This document shows positions 1 through 5,714 of a stretch of 20,110 bases of DNA, one piece after another. A program made the translations under genes and the position numbers. A model generated the notes under the pieces. The model did not search any database. It was not told where the DNA came from and was given only the letters and a program-made list of their open reading frames with translations. Source of the stretch: an uncultured Flavobacterium sp. (lineage in GTDB: Bacteria; Bacteroidota; Bacteroidia; Flavobacteriales; Flavobacteriaceae); the NCBI RefSeq assembly GCF_937967675.1, contig NZ_CALBSN010000014.1, forward strand, positions 1-20,110, in the 5' to 3' direction. Positions within the stretch are counted from its first letter, which is position 1. Each line of letters opens with the position of its first letter.

Positions 1-294
1 TGTACTAATTTTTAGTGTTTTGAGCAACTTTTTTTATAATGCACTACGGGTTAATGTTATTAAAAATATACATAAAATTCTTAATAAAAAATTTGCTTTC
101 ATTAACTTATTTTTTTAATTTATTCAACAAATATAAATAATTATTTTAAAAAAAATACATATTATATAAAGAGCTTTAAATTTAAAATCGATTTTTATAT
201 TTTTAAATCCTATTTAGCTATTACCTAAAATTATAATAACATTATTAATTTTGGAAATACTATGCTTGTAATAAACACTCCGGATTCAATTTAA
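1..294. other. AT-rich intergenic DNA, no gene seen
   Basis: I find no convincing coding sequence, RNA gene or repeat array here. The stretch is extremely AT-rich with many A and T runs and stops in all frames. A TAATTTTG string near 245-252 resembles a Bacteroidota -7 box, but no TTTG lies at the right distance upstream, so I do not call a promoter. It may be the decayed upstream part of the gene whose tail follows. Confidence 0.6.
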
Positions 295-315
295 AATAGC
301 TCTCTCGCTATTTTA
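292..315. repeat. 9-bp inverted repeat at the start of the remnant
   Basis: TAAAATAGC and its exact complement GCTATTTTA are separated by the loop TCTCTC. No T-run follows on either strand, so it does not look like an intrinsic terminator. It coincides with the point where the pseudogene reading frame opens. Confidence 0.5.
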
Positions 316-450
316 GCAAAAGAAAATATTTTAGTAGATTTCCCAGAATTAGGAATGGAAGCCGTTAGAAAAATTGAAGTAAAAGATTTCCCTGCATTTA
401 TTATTACCGATGATAAAGAAAATGATTTCTTCTCTGCATTGAGTCATTAG
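295..450 (+). pseudogene. Decayed 3' end of an unrecognised gene, copy 1
   Basis: An open frame without a plausible start runs from just after an in-frame TAA (292-294) to TAG at 448-450. It encodes about 51 residues with coding-like composition, including VDFPELGMEAVRKIEV followed by KDFPAFIITDDKEND and ending FFSALSH. The first internal ATG is at 355, deep in the fragment, so this reads as the C-terminus of a longer protein that lost its front. I do not recognise the family. A second, shorter copy of the same tail lies at 1118-1184, beyond the toxin-antitoxin pair, and each copy is followed by its own terminator. A 9-bp hairpin sits exactly where the open frame begins. Confidence 0.6.
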
Positions 451-463
451 AAAGAAAATGGAC

Positions 464-500
464 AAACCTGTGAGTGAAAAGACTTGCAGGTTTTTTATTT
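464..500 (+). terminator. Intrinsic terminator after pseudogene tail
   Basis: AAACCTG at 464-470 pairs with CAGGTTT at 487-493. The stem continues inward for five more pairs (two G-U) to a loop at 476-481, giving 12 bp in all, and six T follow directly on the plus strand. It would end transcription of the gene whose decayed tail precedes it and insulate the toxin-antitoxin promoter just downstream. Confidence 0.75.
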
Positions 501-528
501 ATAATTATCTTGTTGCTTTTGAAAATAG

Positions 529-559
529 TTTGGATAATTACCAAAATTTGGTAACTTTG
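529..559 (+). promoter_or_regulatory. parDE promoter with palindromic operator candidate
   Basis: TTTG at 529-532 and TAACTTTG at 552-559 are 19 bases apart, an exact fit to the Bacteroidota -33/-7 consensus. The -7 box ends 11 bases before the parD ATG, so the leader is only a few bases long. A perfect palindrome, TTACCAAA and TTTGGTAA around one central base (538-554), fills the spacer and overlaps the -7 box. That is where an autorepressing ribbon-helix-helix antitoxin would be expected to bind. Binding is inferred, the sequence elements are seen. Confidence 0.75.
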
Positions 560-570
560 CCAAAAAAACC

Positions 571-819
571 ATGGGAAGAAACACTTCGATATCATTAGGT
601 AATCATTTTGAAAGTTTTATTGAAACAACTGTTTCTAAAGGGCGTTTTAGTAATGCAAGTGAAGTAGTTCGTGCTGGACTAAGACTTTTGGAAGAGGAAG
701 AAAATCGAATTTTAGTGTTGCGTAATGCAATTCAAGAGGGCATTCAAAGTGGCAGAGCTACAGATTTTGATCCCAAAAAACACTTAGAAACACTTAAATC
801 TAGAAAAAATAATGGCTAA
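571..819 (+). CDS. parD: Type II antitoxin, ParD family
   Basis: An 82-residue protein of the CopG/ParD ribbon-helix-helix type. The N-terminal beta strand (roughly residues 3-9, NTSISLG) is followed by two helices with the family pattern GRFSNASEVVRAGLRLLEEEE at about 24-44. The acidic and basic C-terminal tail (about 45-82) is the part that normally wraps the toxin. It neutralises the ParE-type toxin encoded immediately downstream and probably represses its own promoter through the palindrome at 538-554. The stop overlaps the toxin start by 8 bases, the usual arrangement for coupled translation. The start is supported by the strong promoter ending 11 bases upstream. Length and motif fit the family well. 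Confidence 0.9.
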   Translation: MGRNTSISLGNHFESFIETTVSKGRFSNASEVVRAGLRLLEEEENRILVLRNAIQEGIQSGRATDFDPKKHLETLKSRKNNG

Positions 820-1105
820 GTTTTACTTAACAAATAAAGCCGTTGAAGATTTAGGAGAAATTTGGAATTACACTATTGAAACTTGGTCTGAAAACCAAGC
901 TGCAATTAATTATTCATTACTTATTGATTCTTGCCAAGAATTAGCCACTGCACCAAATCAAGGAAAACCCTATGAGATAATTGAAAAAAATATATTAGGA
1001 TTTCGAGTAGGACAACACCTAATTTTTTACAAAATTATAACAGAAAAAGAAATTGAGATTATCAGAATTTTACACGGAATGATGGATTTAAAAAATCATT
1101 TATAA
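812..1105 (+). CDS. parE: Type II toxin, RelE/ParE family
   Basis: A 97-residue RelE/ParE-superfamily protein. It has the usual N-terminal strand (AKFYLTNKAVEDLGEIWNYT, residues 2-21), central helices (NQAAINYSLLIDSCQELA), and a C-terminal sheet with FRVGQHLIFYKII and ending IEIIRILHGMMDLKNHL. Characterised ParE proteins poison DNA gyrase, while RelE relatives cut mRNA; the sequence places this one on the ParE side mainly by its ParD partner and conserved LHGMMD ending. It overlaps parD by 8 bases and is presumably translated from the same short transcript. The gene appears intact. Whether it is active cannot be told from the sequence. Confidence 0.9.
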   Translation: MAKFYLTNKAVEDLGEIWNYTIETWSENQAAINYSLLIDSCQELATAPNQGKPYEIIEKNILGFRVGQHLIFYKIITEKEIEIIRILHGMMDLKNHL

Positions 1106-1117
1106 GATTTTAATTTT

Positions 1118-1184
1118 AAAATATTCCGTGCTTTTATTACTGATAATATAAGGGAATGATTTCTTCTCGGCATTGAGCCATTAA
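1118..1184 (+). pseudogene. Decayed 3' end of the same unrecognised gene, copy 2
   Basis: Bases 1155-1184 match 421-450 at 27 of 30 positions, encoding NDFFSALSH and a stop. Upstream, K-I-F-R-A-F-I-T-D aligns with K-D-F-P-A-F-I-I-T-D of copy 1. A one-base length difference near 1145-1152 breaks the frame between the two parts, so this copy cannot be translated through. It begins right after the parE stop and is followed by a terminator at the equivalent place. Confidence 0.6.
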
Positions 1185-1202
1185 GAATTTATTCCATAAA
1201 AC

Positions 1203-1242
1203 AAACCCTGACAAAGTTTAAAACTCTAACAGGGTTTTTTAT
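1203..1242 (+). terminator. Intrinsic terminator after parDE
   Basis: AAACCCTG (1203-1210) pairs with CAGGGTTT (1230-1237), and a T-run continues to 1240. The interior can form a second small hairpin (AGTTT/AAACT). On the minus strand the stem is followed by a T-rich stretch as well, so it may also stop leftward transcripts from the lipoprotein cluster. Confidence 0.7.
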
Positions 1243-1247
1243 TTTCT

Positions 1248-1274
1248 CCTGCAAGGTTTCCAAAACCTTGTAGG
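1248..1274. repeat. 12-bp palindromic hairpin repeat
   Basis: CCTGCAAGGTTT (1248-1259) pairs with AAACCTTGTAGG (1263-1274) around a 3-base loop, with a single G-U pair. It lies between the convergent ends of parE and the lipoprotein gene. No T-run follows on either strand. I recall similar intergenic palindromes in other Flavobacterium genomes, but have not checked. Confidence 0.6.
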
Positions 1275-1307
1275 TGTTTATTAATTTATTTAATATTTGA
1301 TTTTATC

Positions 1308-2135
1308 CTATTTTATTAGCTCAATTTTAGTTATTTTGTTAATCGGATAATCATATTCTCCCTCAACAGTAATCCAATGGATTTTAAATTTTTTGTTAAC
1401 ATATAATTTATTTGGTCCATTATCTCCAATTAAGTTGTAGGTTTCAGGTATATCCGTAAAATAATATTCTTTACCATTATCATCAGTAAAAGTATAACTA
1501 TCATTTTCGATGTATTCATAATTTTTATATTCAGCAAATAACTTCTTCTCATTGCTTTTGGAAGTTATAATTTCTTTTGTTTTATTATTATCAGGATTTA
1601 ATTTCACATCCTTTGTTGAAACAACAGAATCTTTATCATCAATAGAAAGAATTTTTTTTATTTTAAGAAATTTTTCAGGAGACAAAGTTAAATTAGAAAA
1701 ATGAACCCAACTAGGTCTACCGTCGTCTGTTAATCCAGCACCTGTAATTTGACATCTTATTGTATTAGGTCTCTCATTATCGATTATTTCAAAAGAAAAC
1801 TTTGCGGCATTTGAAGAGCCATCAGTGTCCCAATCAGCTATTATTTCGTAAGTGTTATTTGAATGATTTTCTTTTAATTCAAAATTTGTTAGCTTGCCAT
1901 CTTCAACAGCATCATATCCTAATGCAGAATAGTCTACTCTACAAAAACTTCCATCTTTTTCTAACTCTATTAATGCTTCTCCGTAAGCATATCCAGATCT
2001 ATGAGTGCCTTTAAATAAAAAACCACTAACTTTTAAACATTCTTCAAGCTTTGTTTCTGCTGAACTTTGACAACCTACAACTATCAAAAGTAAGTTGAAT
2101 AAAATAATTTTTGTAAATGTTGATTTCTTTTTCAT
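1308..2135 (-). CDS. Predicted lipoprotein, function unknown
   Basis: A 275-residue protein I do not recognise. A short basic N-terminus and hydrophobic stretch lead to a lipobox ending VVGC at Cys22, so it should be lipidated and anchored on the periplasmic or outer face. The mature part has a conspicuous N-terminal region (about 30-150) rich in beta-type residues and containing two further Cys. A charged linker (about 165-205, many K, N, S) follows, then a compact C-terminal region with EYIENDSYTFTDDNGKEYYF and VNKKFKIHWITVEGEY. It is the last and longest gene of a leftward cluster, with 1 base separating it from the upstream membrane-protein gene, so it is almost certainly co-transcribed with it. 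Confidence 0.7.
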   Translation of the reverse strand: MKKKSTFTKIILFNLLLIVVGCQSSAETKLEECLKVSGFLFKGTHRSGYAYGEALIELEKDGSFCRVDYSALGYDAVEDGKLTNFELKENHSNNTYEIIADWDTDGSSNAAKFSFEIIDNERPNTIRCQITGAGLTDDGRPSWVHFSNLTLSPEKFLKIKKILSIDDKDSVVSTKDVKLNPDNNKTKEIITSKSNEKKLFAEYKNYEYIENDSYTFTDDNGKEYYFTDIPETYNLIGDNGPNKLYVNKKFKIHWITVEGEYDYPINKITKIELIK

Positions 2136-2136
2136 A

Positions 2137-2379
2137 TTATGTGTTTTTTGTTAATTTGTTATATAATTTTATGAGAATCAATATTATTATAAAATTTCTA
2201 AAAAAATATCCCGACCAATTTATTCCTTTATAATTAACCCAAGTTTTTGGTAAATTCCAAAAAAAAGCAGAATCCGAACAACCGTTAATAGGATACGTAT
2301 AACAGAGATATGAATATGGAAAATAAAAAAAACAAATTAAAATTATAATCAATGAAACTATTGCTAAAATCCCTTTCAT
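2137..2379 (-). CDS. Small membrane protein, function unknown
   Basis: An 80-residue protein with two likely membrane helices, about residues 3-24 (ILAIVSLIIILICFFYF) and 61-76 (RNFIIILILIKLYNK). A loop rich in aromatics and with three Cys near residues 16, 26 and 34 lies between or beside them. I recognise no family. One-base gaps on both sides (to the 275-aa and 104-aa lipoprotein genes) are strong evidence that it is a real translated member of the cluster and not a chance frame. Confidence 0.6.
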   Translation of the reverse strand: MKGILAIVSLIIILICFFYFPYSYLCYTYPINGCSDSAFFWNLPKTWVNYKGINWSGYFFRNFIIILILIKLYNKLTKNT

Positions 2380-2380
2380 T

Positions 2381-2695
2381 TTATTTCTCTGATTTTGGAT
2401 AATATTTCAGATGATCTCTACCTTTACCTTCAAAACTTCCATGTTTACACATTTCATATGAAACTTGTTGTATGTAATCTATAGAAATTTGATCACTTGG
2501 CATGTCTAACATAATATCTTCTTTTACTTTATCTCCACAGTCCTCTAATTTATCTAAATCTACATCACTAGGTATTCCAACAGAAGCGCTAATTGCTTTG
2601 CTAGAAATTACCTCACACTCACAATATGTTGGCTTAGTACAACTGTTTAGTATAATTAGAATAGTTAAATTCTTAACTAAAGAAATTATCTTCAT
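2381..2695 (-). CDS. Small predicted lipoprotein, function unknown
   Basis: A 104-residue protein with a type II signal: hydrophobic segment at residues 3-16 and lipobox ILNSC with the lipidated Cys at 19. The mature part starts TKPTYCECEVISSK and holds a Cys pair (C25, C27) plus two later Cys, which could form disulfides in the periplasm. The family is not recognised. It is separated from its neighbours by 5 bases upstream and 1 base downstream, consistent with one polycistronic message. Roughly twelve Asp/Glu in a row of short helices make the mature domain acidic. Confidence 0.6.
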   Translation of the reverse strand: MKIISLVKNLTILIILNSCTKPTYCECEVISSKAISASVGIPSDVDLDKLEDCGDKVKEDIMLDMPSDQISIDYIQQVSYEMCKHGSFEGKGRDHLKYYPKSEK

Positions 2696-2700
2696 TTTAA

Positions 2701-2955
2701 TTAGTTTATTTTATCGTTATTATCTTGAATCTCTTCCTCTAATGTTCCATAAATACCATCATTATTAATATCTCTTAACTCGGTGTCATTTATGCCATCT
2801 CCATCTGTATCAATCCACATAGATTCCAAGGGTTCTGAGTTATTTAGATTTTCGGTATTACTATCACTAATTTCATCCAAAAAATCAACCCCTAATAATT
2901 TTAAAATTGAGTAAACAAAACCAACTTTTGCAAGAACTGAAATAATTTTTTTCAT
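2701..2955 (-). CDS. Small protein with calcium-binding-type DxDxDG motifs
   Basis: An 84-residue protein of unknown function. The N-terminus (1-24) is hydrophobic with two leading Lys, either a membrane anchor or an uncleaved signal. The second half carries an acidic loop DTDGDGIND (49-57) and a second one, DINNDGIYGTLEEE (62-75). These resemble thrombospondin type-3 or dockerin/EF-hand-like calcium loops common in secreted Bacteroidota proteins. Two loops are far fewer than in the large repeat proteins, so this is either a mini-protein or an eroded remnant. Spacing of 10 bases to the upstream lipoprotein gene and 5 to the downstream one argues for a functional cistron. Confidence 0.6.
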   Translation of the reverse strand: MKKIISVLAKVGFVYSILKLLGVDFLDEISDSNTENLNNSEPLESMWIDTDGDGINDTELRDINNDGIYGTLEEEIQDNNDKIN

Positions 2956-2965
2956 AATATAATTT

Positions 2966-3418
2966 TTAATTATTCTTTGGATATATTCCTACTATATTTA
3001 CAATTCTATATTCATCATCAATCCATACTGCAAAAACTTTAGTTTCATAAACTTTAGTTTCAAATTTATATGAAAGAATACCTCTAATTGTTTCTCCCAC
3101 TCCTTTGCTTTTAGTTTTATATTTAAAATCTATATACTCGATTTTATTCCATTCTATTTTTTCTTCATTATTTTTTACTATAATTTCATTTTGATTATCT
3201 AATATCTCTTTTAAATATTCTTCGCTATTCCCTAAATTTTTTGCTTCATTAATTGAAAGTAAATAATTTGAATAGGTATCCTTGTCCATTTTAGTAATAT
3301 CCTTTTTAAGAATTTCAAACACCTGTTCCCCTATTTGATTAGGTTCAGTTATTTTTTTGGTACAACTAGTAATAAAAACAATTATAGCTGTTAAAAATAA
3401 AATTTGCCTTTTTTTCAT
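2966..3418 (-). CDS. Predicted lipoprotein, function unknown
   Basis: A 150-residue protein with a clear lipoprotein signal (MKKRQILFLTAIIVFITSC, Cys19). The mature domain has a helical Lys/Asp/Glu-rich first half (about 28-85) and a strand-rich second half ending VFAVWIDDEYRIVNIVGIYPK. That pattern recalls small NTF2/DUF-type ligand-binding folds, but I cannot name the family. The terminal motif in which the protein is described as having a tyrosine/isoleucine strand is typical of lipoproteins whose function depends on a soluble periplasmic domain. Third lipoprotein of the cluster; 16 bases follow the upstream gene's stop. Confidence 0.65.
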   Translation of the reverse strand: MKKRQILFLTAIIVFITSCTKKITEPNQIGEQVFEILKKDITKMDKDTYSNYLLSINEAKNLGNSEEYLKEILDNQNEIIVKNNEEKIEWNKIEYIDFKYKTKSKGVGETIRGILSYKFETKVYETKVFAVWIDDEYRIVNIVGIYPKNN

Positions 3419-3434
3419 GATTTAATTTTTATTT

Positions 3435-3755
3435 TTAGAAATTATTTTTAGAAATTATTTTATCAAGTGTGTCATTTGGAAAAACATCTAGAACAAGTTT
3501 AGCAACATATGGGCAATGTTGTGTTTGAGGGCATTCTTCCCAGTGTGTTAATGAATAATAACCAACTGCTCTTAAATTAACTTTATTATGAGTTTTTAAA
3601 TAATTAGCTCTATTAATAACAGCAATTATTAATGAATTATCAATGGTGGCTTCTGTTTGTTTTTCAACAGTAAATCCATATTTTATTTTCAATTCGTCAT
3701 TCAAATAAGAAAATTCAAAATAAGTTTCTTCACCAAGCGTTTTACATTTTTCCAT
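3435..3755 (-). CDS. Hypothetical protein, first gene of the leftward cluster
   Basis: A 106-residue protein without signal peptide or membrane helix, so probably cytoplasmic. Visible features are a Cys at position 4 and a Cys/His cluster EECPQTQHCPY at about 73-83, which could bind a metal. No family is recognised. The start follows a -7-like TATTTTTG box (minus strand, 3781-3774) by 18 bases, and the next cistron begins 16 bases past its stop, making it the leader gene of a six-gene unit. It is the only member that lacks an export or membrane signal. Confidence 0.6.
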   Translation of the reverse strand: MEKCKTLGEETYFEFSYLNDELKIKYGFTVEKQTEATIDNSLIIAVINRANYLKTHNKVNLRAVGYYSLTHWEECPQTQHCPYVAKLVLDVFPNDTLDKIISKNNF

Positions 3756-3773
3756 AAAAATTTACATTTCAAA

Positions 3774-3781
3774 CAAAAATA
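3774..3781 (-). promoter_or_regulatory. Candidate -7 box for the leftward six-gene cluster
   Basis: On the minus strand the bases read TATTTTTG, matching TAnnTTTG, 18 bases before the ATG at 3755. No good TTTG lies 19-21 bases upstream, so the -33 element is weak or degenerate. The assignment rests on position and the -7 match alone. Confidence 0.45.
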
Positions 3782-3812
3782 CCCCACAACCTCAAAAAAA
3801 ATTTGAAAAATA

Positions 3813-3844
3813 TTTCTTAATTTGATTAATTTATTCTAATTTTG
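3813..3844 (+). promoter_or_regulatory. Candidate promoter of the XRE regulator gene
   Basis: TAATTTTG at 3837-3844 fits the -7 consensus, with TTTC (one mismatch to TTTG) at 3813-3816 and a 20-base spacer. The ATG follows 20 bases after the -7 box. A small perfect inverted repeat, TTAAT-TTG-ATTAA (3817-3829), lies in the spacer and could be an operator shared with the divergent cluster. Confidence 0.5.
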
Positions 3845-3864
3845 AACTATTAATTCCTGTTATT

Positions 3865-4215
3865 ATGATACAACAACCTGAAATCAAGATCAAACAAATT
3901 CGTGAATTGAAGAATTTTACGCAAGAATATGTGGCGCAACAACTGGGCTTATCTACCCGTGCGTATAGTAAAATTGAAACCGGAGAAACACAATTAACGA
4001 TTAATCGATTGAATGAAATTAGTGCTATCTTAGAAGTTCAACCAATGGAAGTTTTAGGGTTTGATGATAAAAAAATTTTCAATATTAGCCATTCAACAGG
4101 AAATAACGGTTATAATAATATTATGTATCCTGAAAAACTTATTCAGCAGTATGAAGAAACCATTCAATCGTTAAAAGAACAAATTGCGGTGATGAAATTG
4201 TTAATGGGTAAATAA
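3865..4215 (+). CDS. XRE-family helix-turn-helix transcriptional regulator
   Basis: A 116-residue DNA-binding protein. Residues about 8-63 form an HTH_3 (Cro/C1-type) domain: IKQIRELKNFTQEYVAQQLG leads into the recognition region STRAYSKIETGETQLTINRL, then LNEISAILEVQPMEVLGF. After a short Asn-rich linker, residues about 89-113 (PEKLIQQYEETIQSLKEQIAVM) make a heptad-like coiled coil that probably dimerises the protein. It is transcribed divergently from the six-gene lipoprotein cluster across a 109-bp region holding both promoters, so it is a natural candidate for controlling that cluster and itself. The regulated targets are inferred from position only. Confidence 0.85.
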   Translation: MIQQPEIKIKQIRELKNFTQEYVAQQLGLSTRAYSKIETGETQLTINRLNEISAILEVQPMEVLGFDDKKIFNISHSTGNNGYNNIMYPEKLIQQYEETIQSLKEQIAVMKLLMGK

Positions 4216-4229
4216 TTATGTTTTTTGTC

Positions 4230-4361
4230 AAGCTGAACTCGTTTCAGCTTCAAGTTTTAGATATTCTGAAACAAGTTCAGAATGAAAAACAATGCATAAA
4301 ATACGGAATACTAAAAACTGAATACTTTAAAGTCTTTGAGATTCTGAAACAAGTTCAGAAT
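4230..4361. repeat. Three 21-nt palindromic hairpin units, one inverted
   Basis: Units lie at 4230-4250, 4263-4283 and 4341-4361. Each has two perfect 8-base arms and a 5-base loop. Units two and three are identical (arms ATTCTGAA/TTCAGAAT, loop ACAAG) and share the following TGAAA. Unit one (arms AAGCTGAA/TTCAGCTT, loop CTCGT) has a 15-base core that is the reverse complement of the core of the others with one difference, so it is the same element in opposite orientation. They fill the gap between two convergent genes. None is followed by a T-run, so they are not standard terminators. Confidence 0.8.
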
Positions 4362-4379
4362 GAAACTATTCACAAACCA

Positions 4380-4412
4380 CTGAACACTTCAAACTGAACA
4401 CTGAACACTTCC
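4380..4412. repeat. Short direct repeats of ACTGAACAC
   Basis: The motif ACTGAACAC occurs three times within about 30 bases between the hairpin repeats and the end of the methyltransferase gene. The same motif recurs at 6387-6409, between scoA and scoB, so it is a dispersed short repeat and not a local slippage product. Confidence 0.55.
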
Positions 4413-4415
4413 AAA

Positions 4416-5582
4416 CTATTCCACAAACAACACCAATCCTTTTAAATAATGACCTTCTGGGTGATAAATATTAGTTGGATGATCTGGGCCTTGATCTAAT
4501 TTGTGTAAAACTCGGATGTTTCTTCCGGTTTCTATGGCAGCTGCAGCAACGGTGTTGTAAAATAAAACATCGTCAATGACTTGAGAACATGAAAACGTGA
4601 ATAAAATTCCGTTTGGTGCTAAGGCTTTTAATCCGGCAATGTTTAAACGTTTGTACGCTTGCGTTGCGGTGTGTTTGCTTTTGATGCTTTTTGCGAATGC
4701 TGGCGGATCCAATACAATCACATCATAAATTTGATGATTTTCTTTCATGAAGTTGAACACATCATCTGCAATGGCTTTGTGATTGGCGTTTGGGAAATTT
4801 AATTCCATATTACTGGCTGCCAAATCTACCGCTTTTTGAGAAATATCTACTGAAGTTACCAATTCAGCTCCAGCGCTCATGGCGTAAAGTGAAAATCCGC
4901 CTGTGTAACAAAACGTGTTGAGTACTTTTTTGCCTTTTGAGAATTCGCCTAATAATTTACGGTTTTCGCGTTGGTCTAAGAAAAAACCTGTTTTTTGTCC
5001 TTCTACCCAATTTACCGAAAACAAAATGCTGTTTTCTTTGGCTACCGCTTCTACTTTGTTTCCGAATAAGAAATAATCAGTTCCTGTATTTGGTAAAGTT
5101 CCTGAACTTTTGCAATAAATGGTTTCGCAATACTCCGAAAAATTTGATTTTATCGCTTCGGCAATTTGCTCCATTTGAAGAAAAATTCCTGTAGAATGCG
5201 CTTGAATTACCCAATTTTTATCATAATAATCAATAATTAATCCTGGAATGCCATCGCCTTCTCCATGTATGACACGAAAAGCATTGGTTACTTCTAAATC
5301 CAATAATTTCAAACGTAAATTCCAAGCCGATTGCAATTTTTCTGTCCAAAAGTTTTCAGAAAAAGTTTCATCACCAAAAGTCAAAATACGAACTACAATA
5401 CTTCCTTTGTTACTAAAATATCCTGTTCCTAAATGATTGTTTTTCGAATCGACTACATCCACCATTTCGCCATCGTTTATTTCGCGACTCACCCCGTAAA
5501 CCGCACCACTAAAAATCCAAGGATGACGACGTTGAATTGATTTTTCTTTTCCTGATTTTAAAATTACTTTTGGAAAACTCAT
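4416..5582 (-). CDS. rlmI: 23S rRNA (cytosine-5)-methyltransferase, RlmI-like
   Basis: A 388-residue class I SAM-dependent methyltransferase, close to the 396 residues of E. coli RlmI, which makes m5C1962 in 23S rRNA. An N-terminal PUA RNA-binding domain (about 1-75, with RRHPWIFSGAV at 18-28) precedes the RlmI central domain (VIHGEGDGIPGLIIDYY at 104-120, GFFLDQRENR at 199-208). The Rossmann methyltransferase core follows: motif I around VLNTFCYTGGFSLYA (220-234), acidic ribose-binding strand SVDIS (244-248), DPPAFAKS (292-299), and the catalytic-Cys motif SCSQ (331-334). It has its own gaps on both sides with repeats and is probably monocistronic. The exact target nucleotide in this organism is inferred from the family; RlmK-like specificity is less likely. 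Confidence 0.88.
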   Translation of the reverse strand: MSFPKVILKSGKEKSIQRRHPWIFSGAVYGVSREINDGEMVDVVDSKNNHLGTGYFSNKGSIVVRILTFGDETFSENFWTEKLQSAWNLRLKLLDLEVTNAFRVIHGEGDGIPGLIIDYYDKNWVIQAHSTGIFLQMEQIAEAIKSNFSEYCETIYCKSSGTLPNTGTDYFLFGNKVEAVAKENSILFSVNWVEGQKTGFFLDQRENRKLLGEFSKGKKVLNTFCYTGGFSLYAMSAGAELVTSVDISQKAVDLAASNMELNFPNANHKAIADDVFNFMKENHQIYDVIVLDPPAFAKSIKSKHTATQAYKRLNIAGLKALAPNGILFTFSCSQVIDDVLFYNTVAAAAIETGRNIRVLHKLDQGPDHPTNIYHPEGHYLKGLVLFVE

Positions 5583-5595
5583 TCTTTTGAAAATA

Positions 5596-5699
5596 TTACC
5601 GCGGATTCGCTGATTGTTATTTGTTTTTAAATTAGGTTAAATAGAAGTAAAACGCAGATCCACAGATATTAAAAATTGTAATCTGCGAATCTGCGGTAA
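5596..5699. repeat. Inverted and tandem CGCAGATT-type repeats; possible scoB terminator
   Basis: The segment 5596-5615 is the inverted copy of 5680-5699 with two mismatches in 20. A third related unit sits at 5652-5670. The inner pair, CGCAGATCCACAGAT (5653-5667) and ATCTGCGAATCTGCG (5681-5695), can form a 15-bp hairpin with two G-U pairs. On the minus strand TTTTACTT follows it. It could therefore end the scoA-scoB transcript, though the T-run is short. Confidence 0.6.
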
Positions 5700-5714
5700 A
5701 CTAAAAATTCATTA

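Noticed and set aside
1..294. Replication origin or att site
   Set aside because: AT-richness alone; no DnaA boxes, iterons or tRNA gene end were seen.
404..595. Minus-strand frame of 63 codons across the first terminator
   Set aside because: It overlaps the terminator, parDE promoter and pseudogene tail on the opposite strand and has no recognisable motif.
3435..3755. Zinc-ribbon protein based on the CPQTQHC sequence
   Set aside because: Only one Cys/His cluster is visible, with no second pair to complete a site, so a function name is not justified.
4230..4361. Short CRISPR array
   Set aside because: The units are few, palindromic, unequally spaced and in mixed orientation, and no cas gene is nearby.
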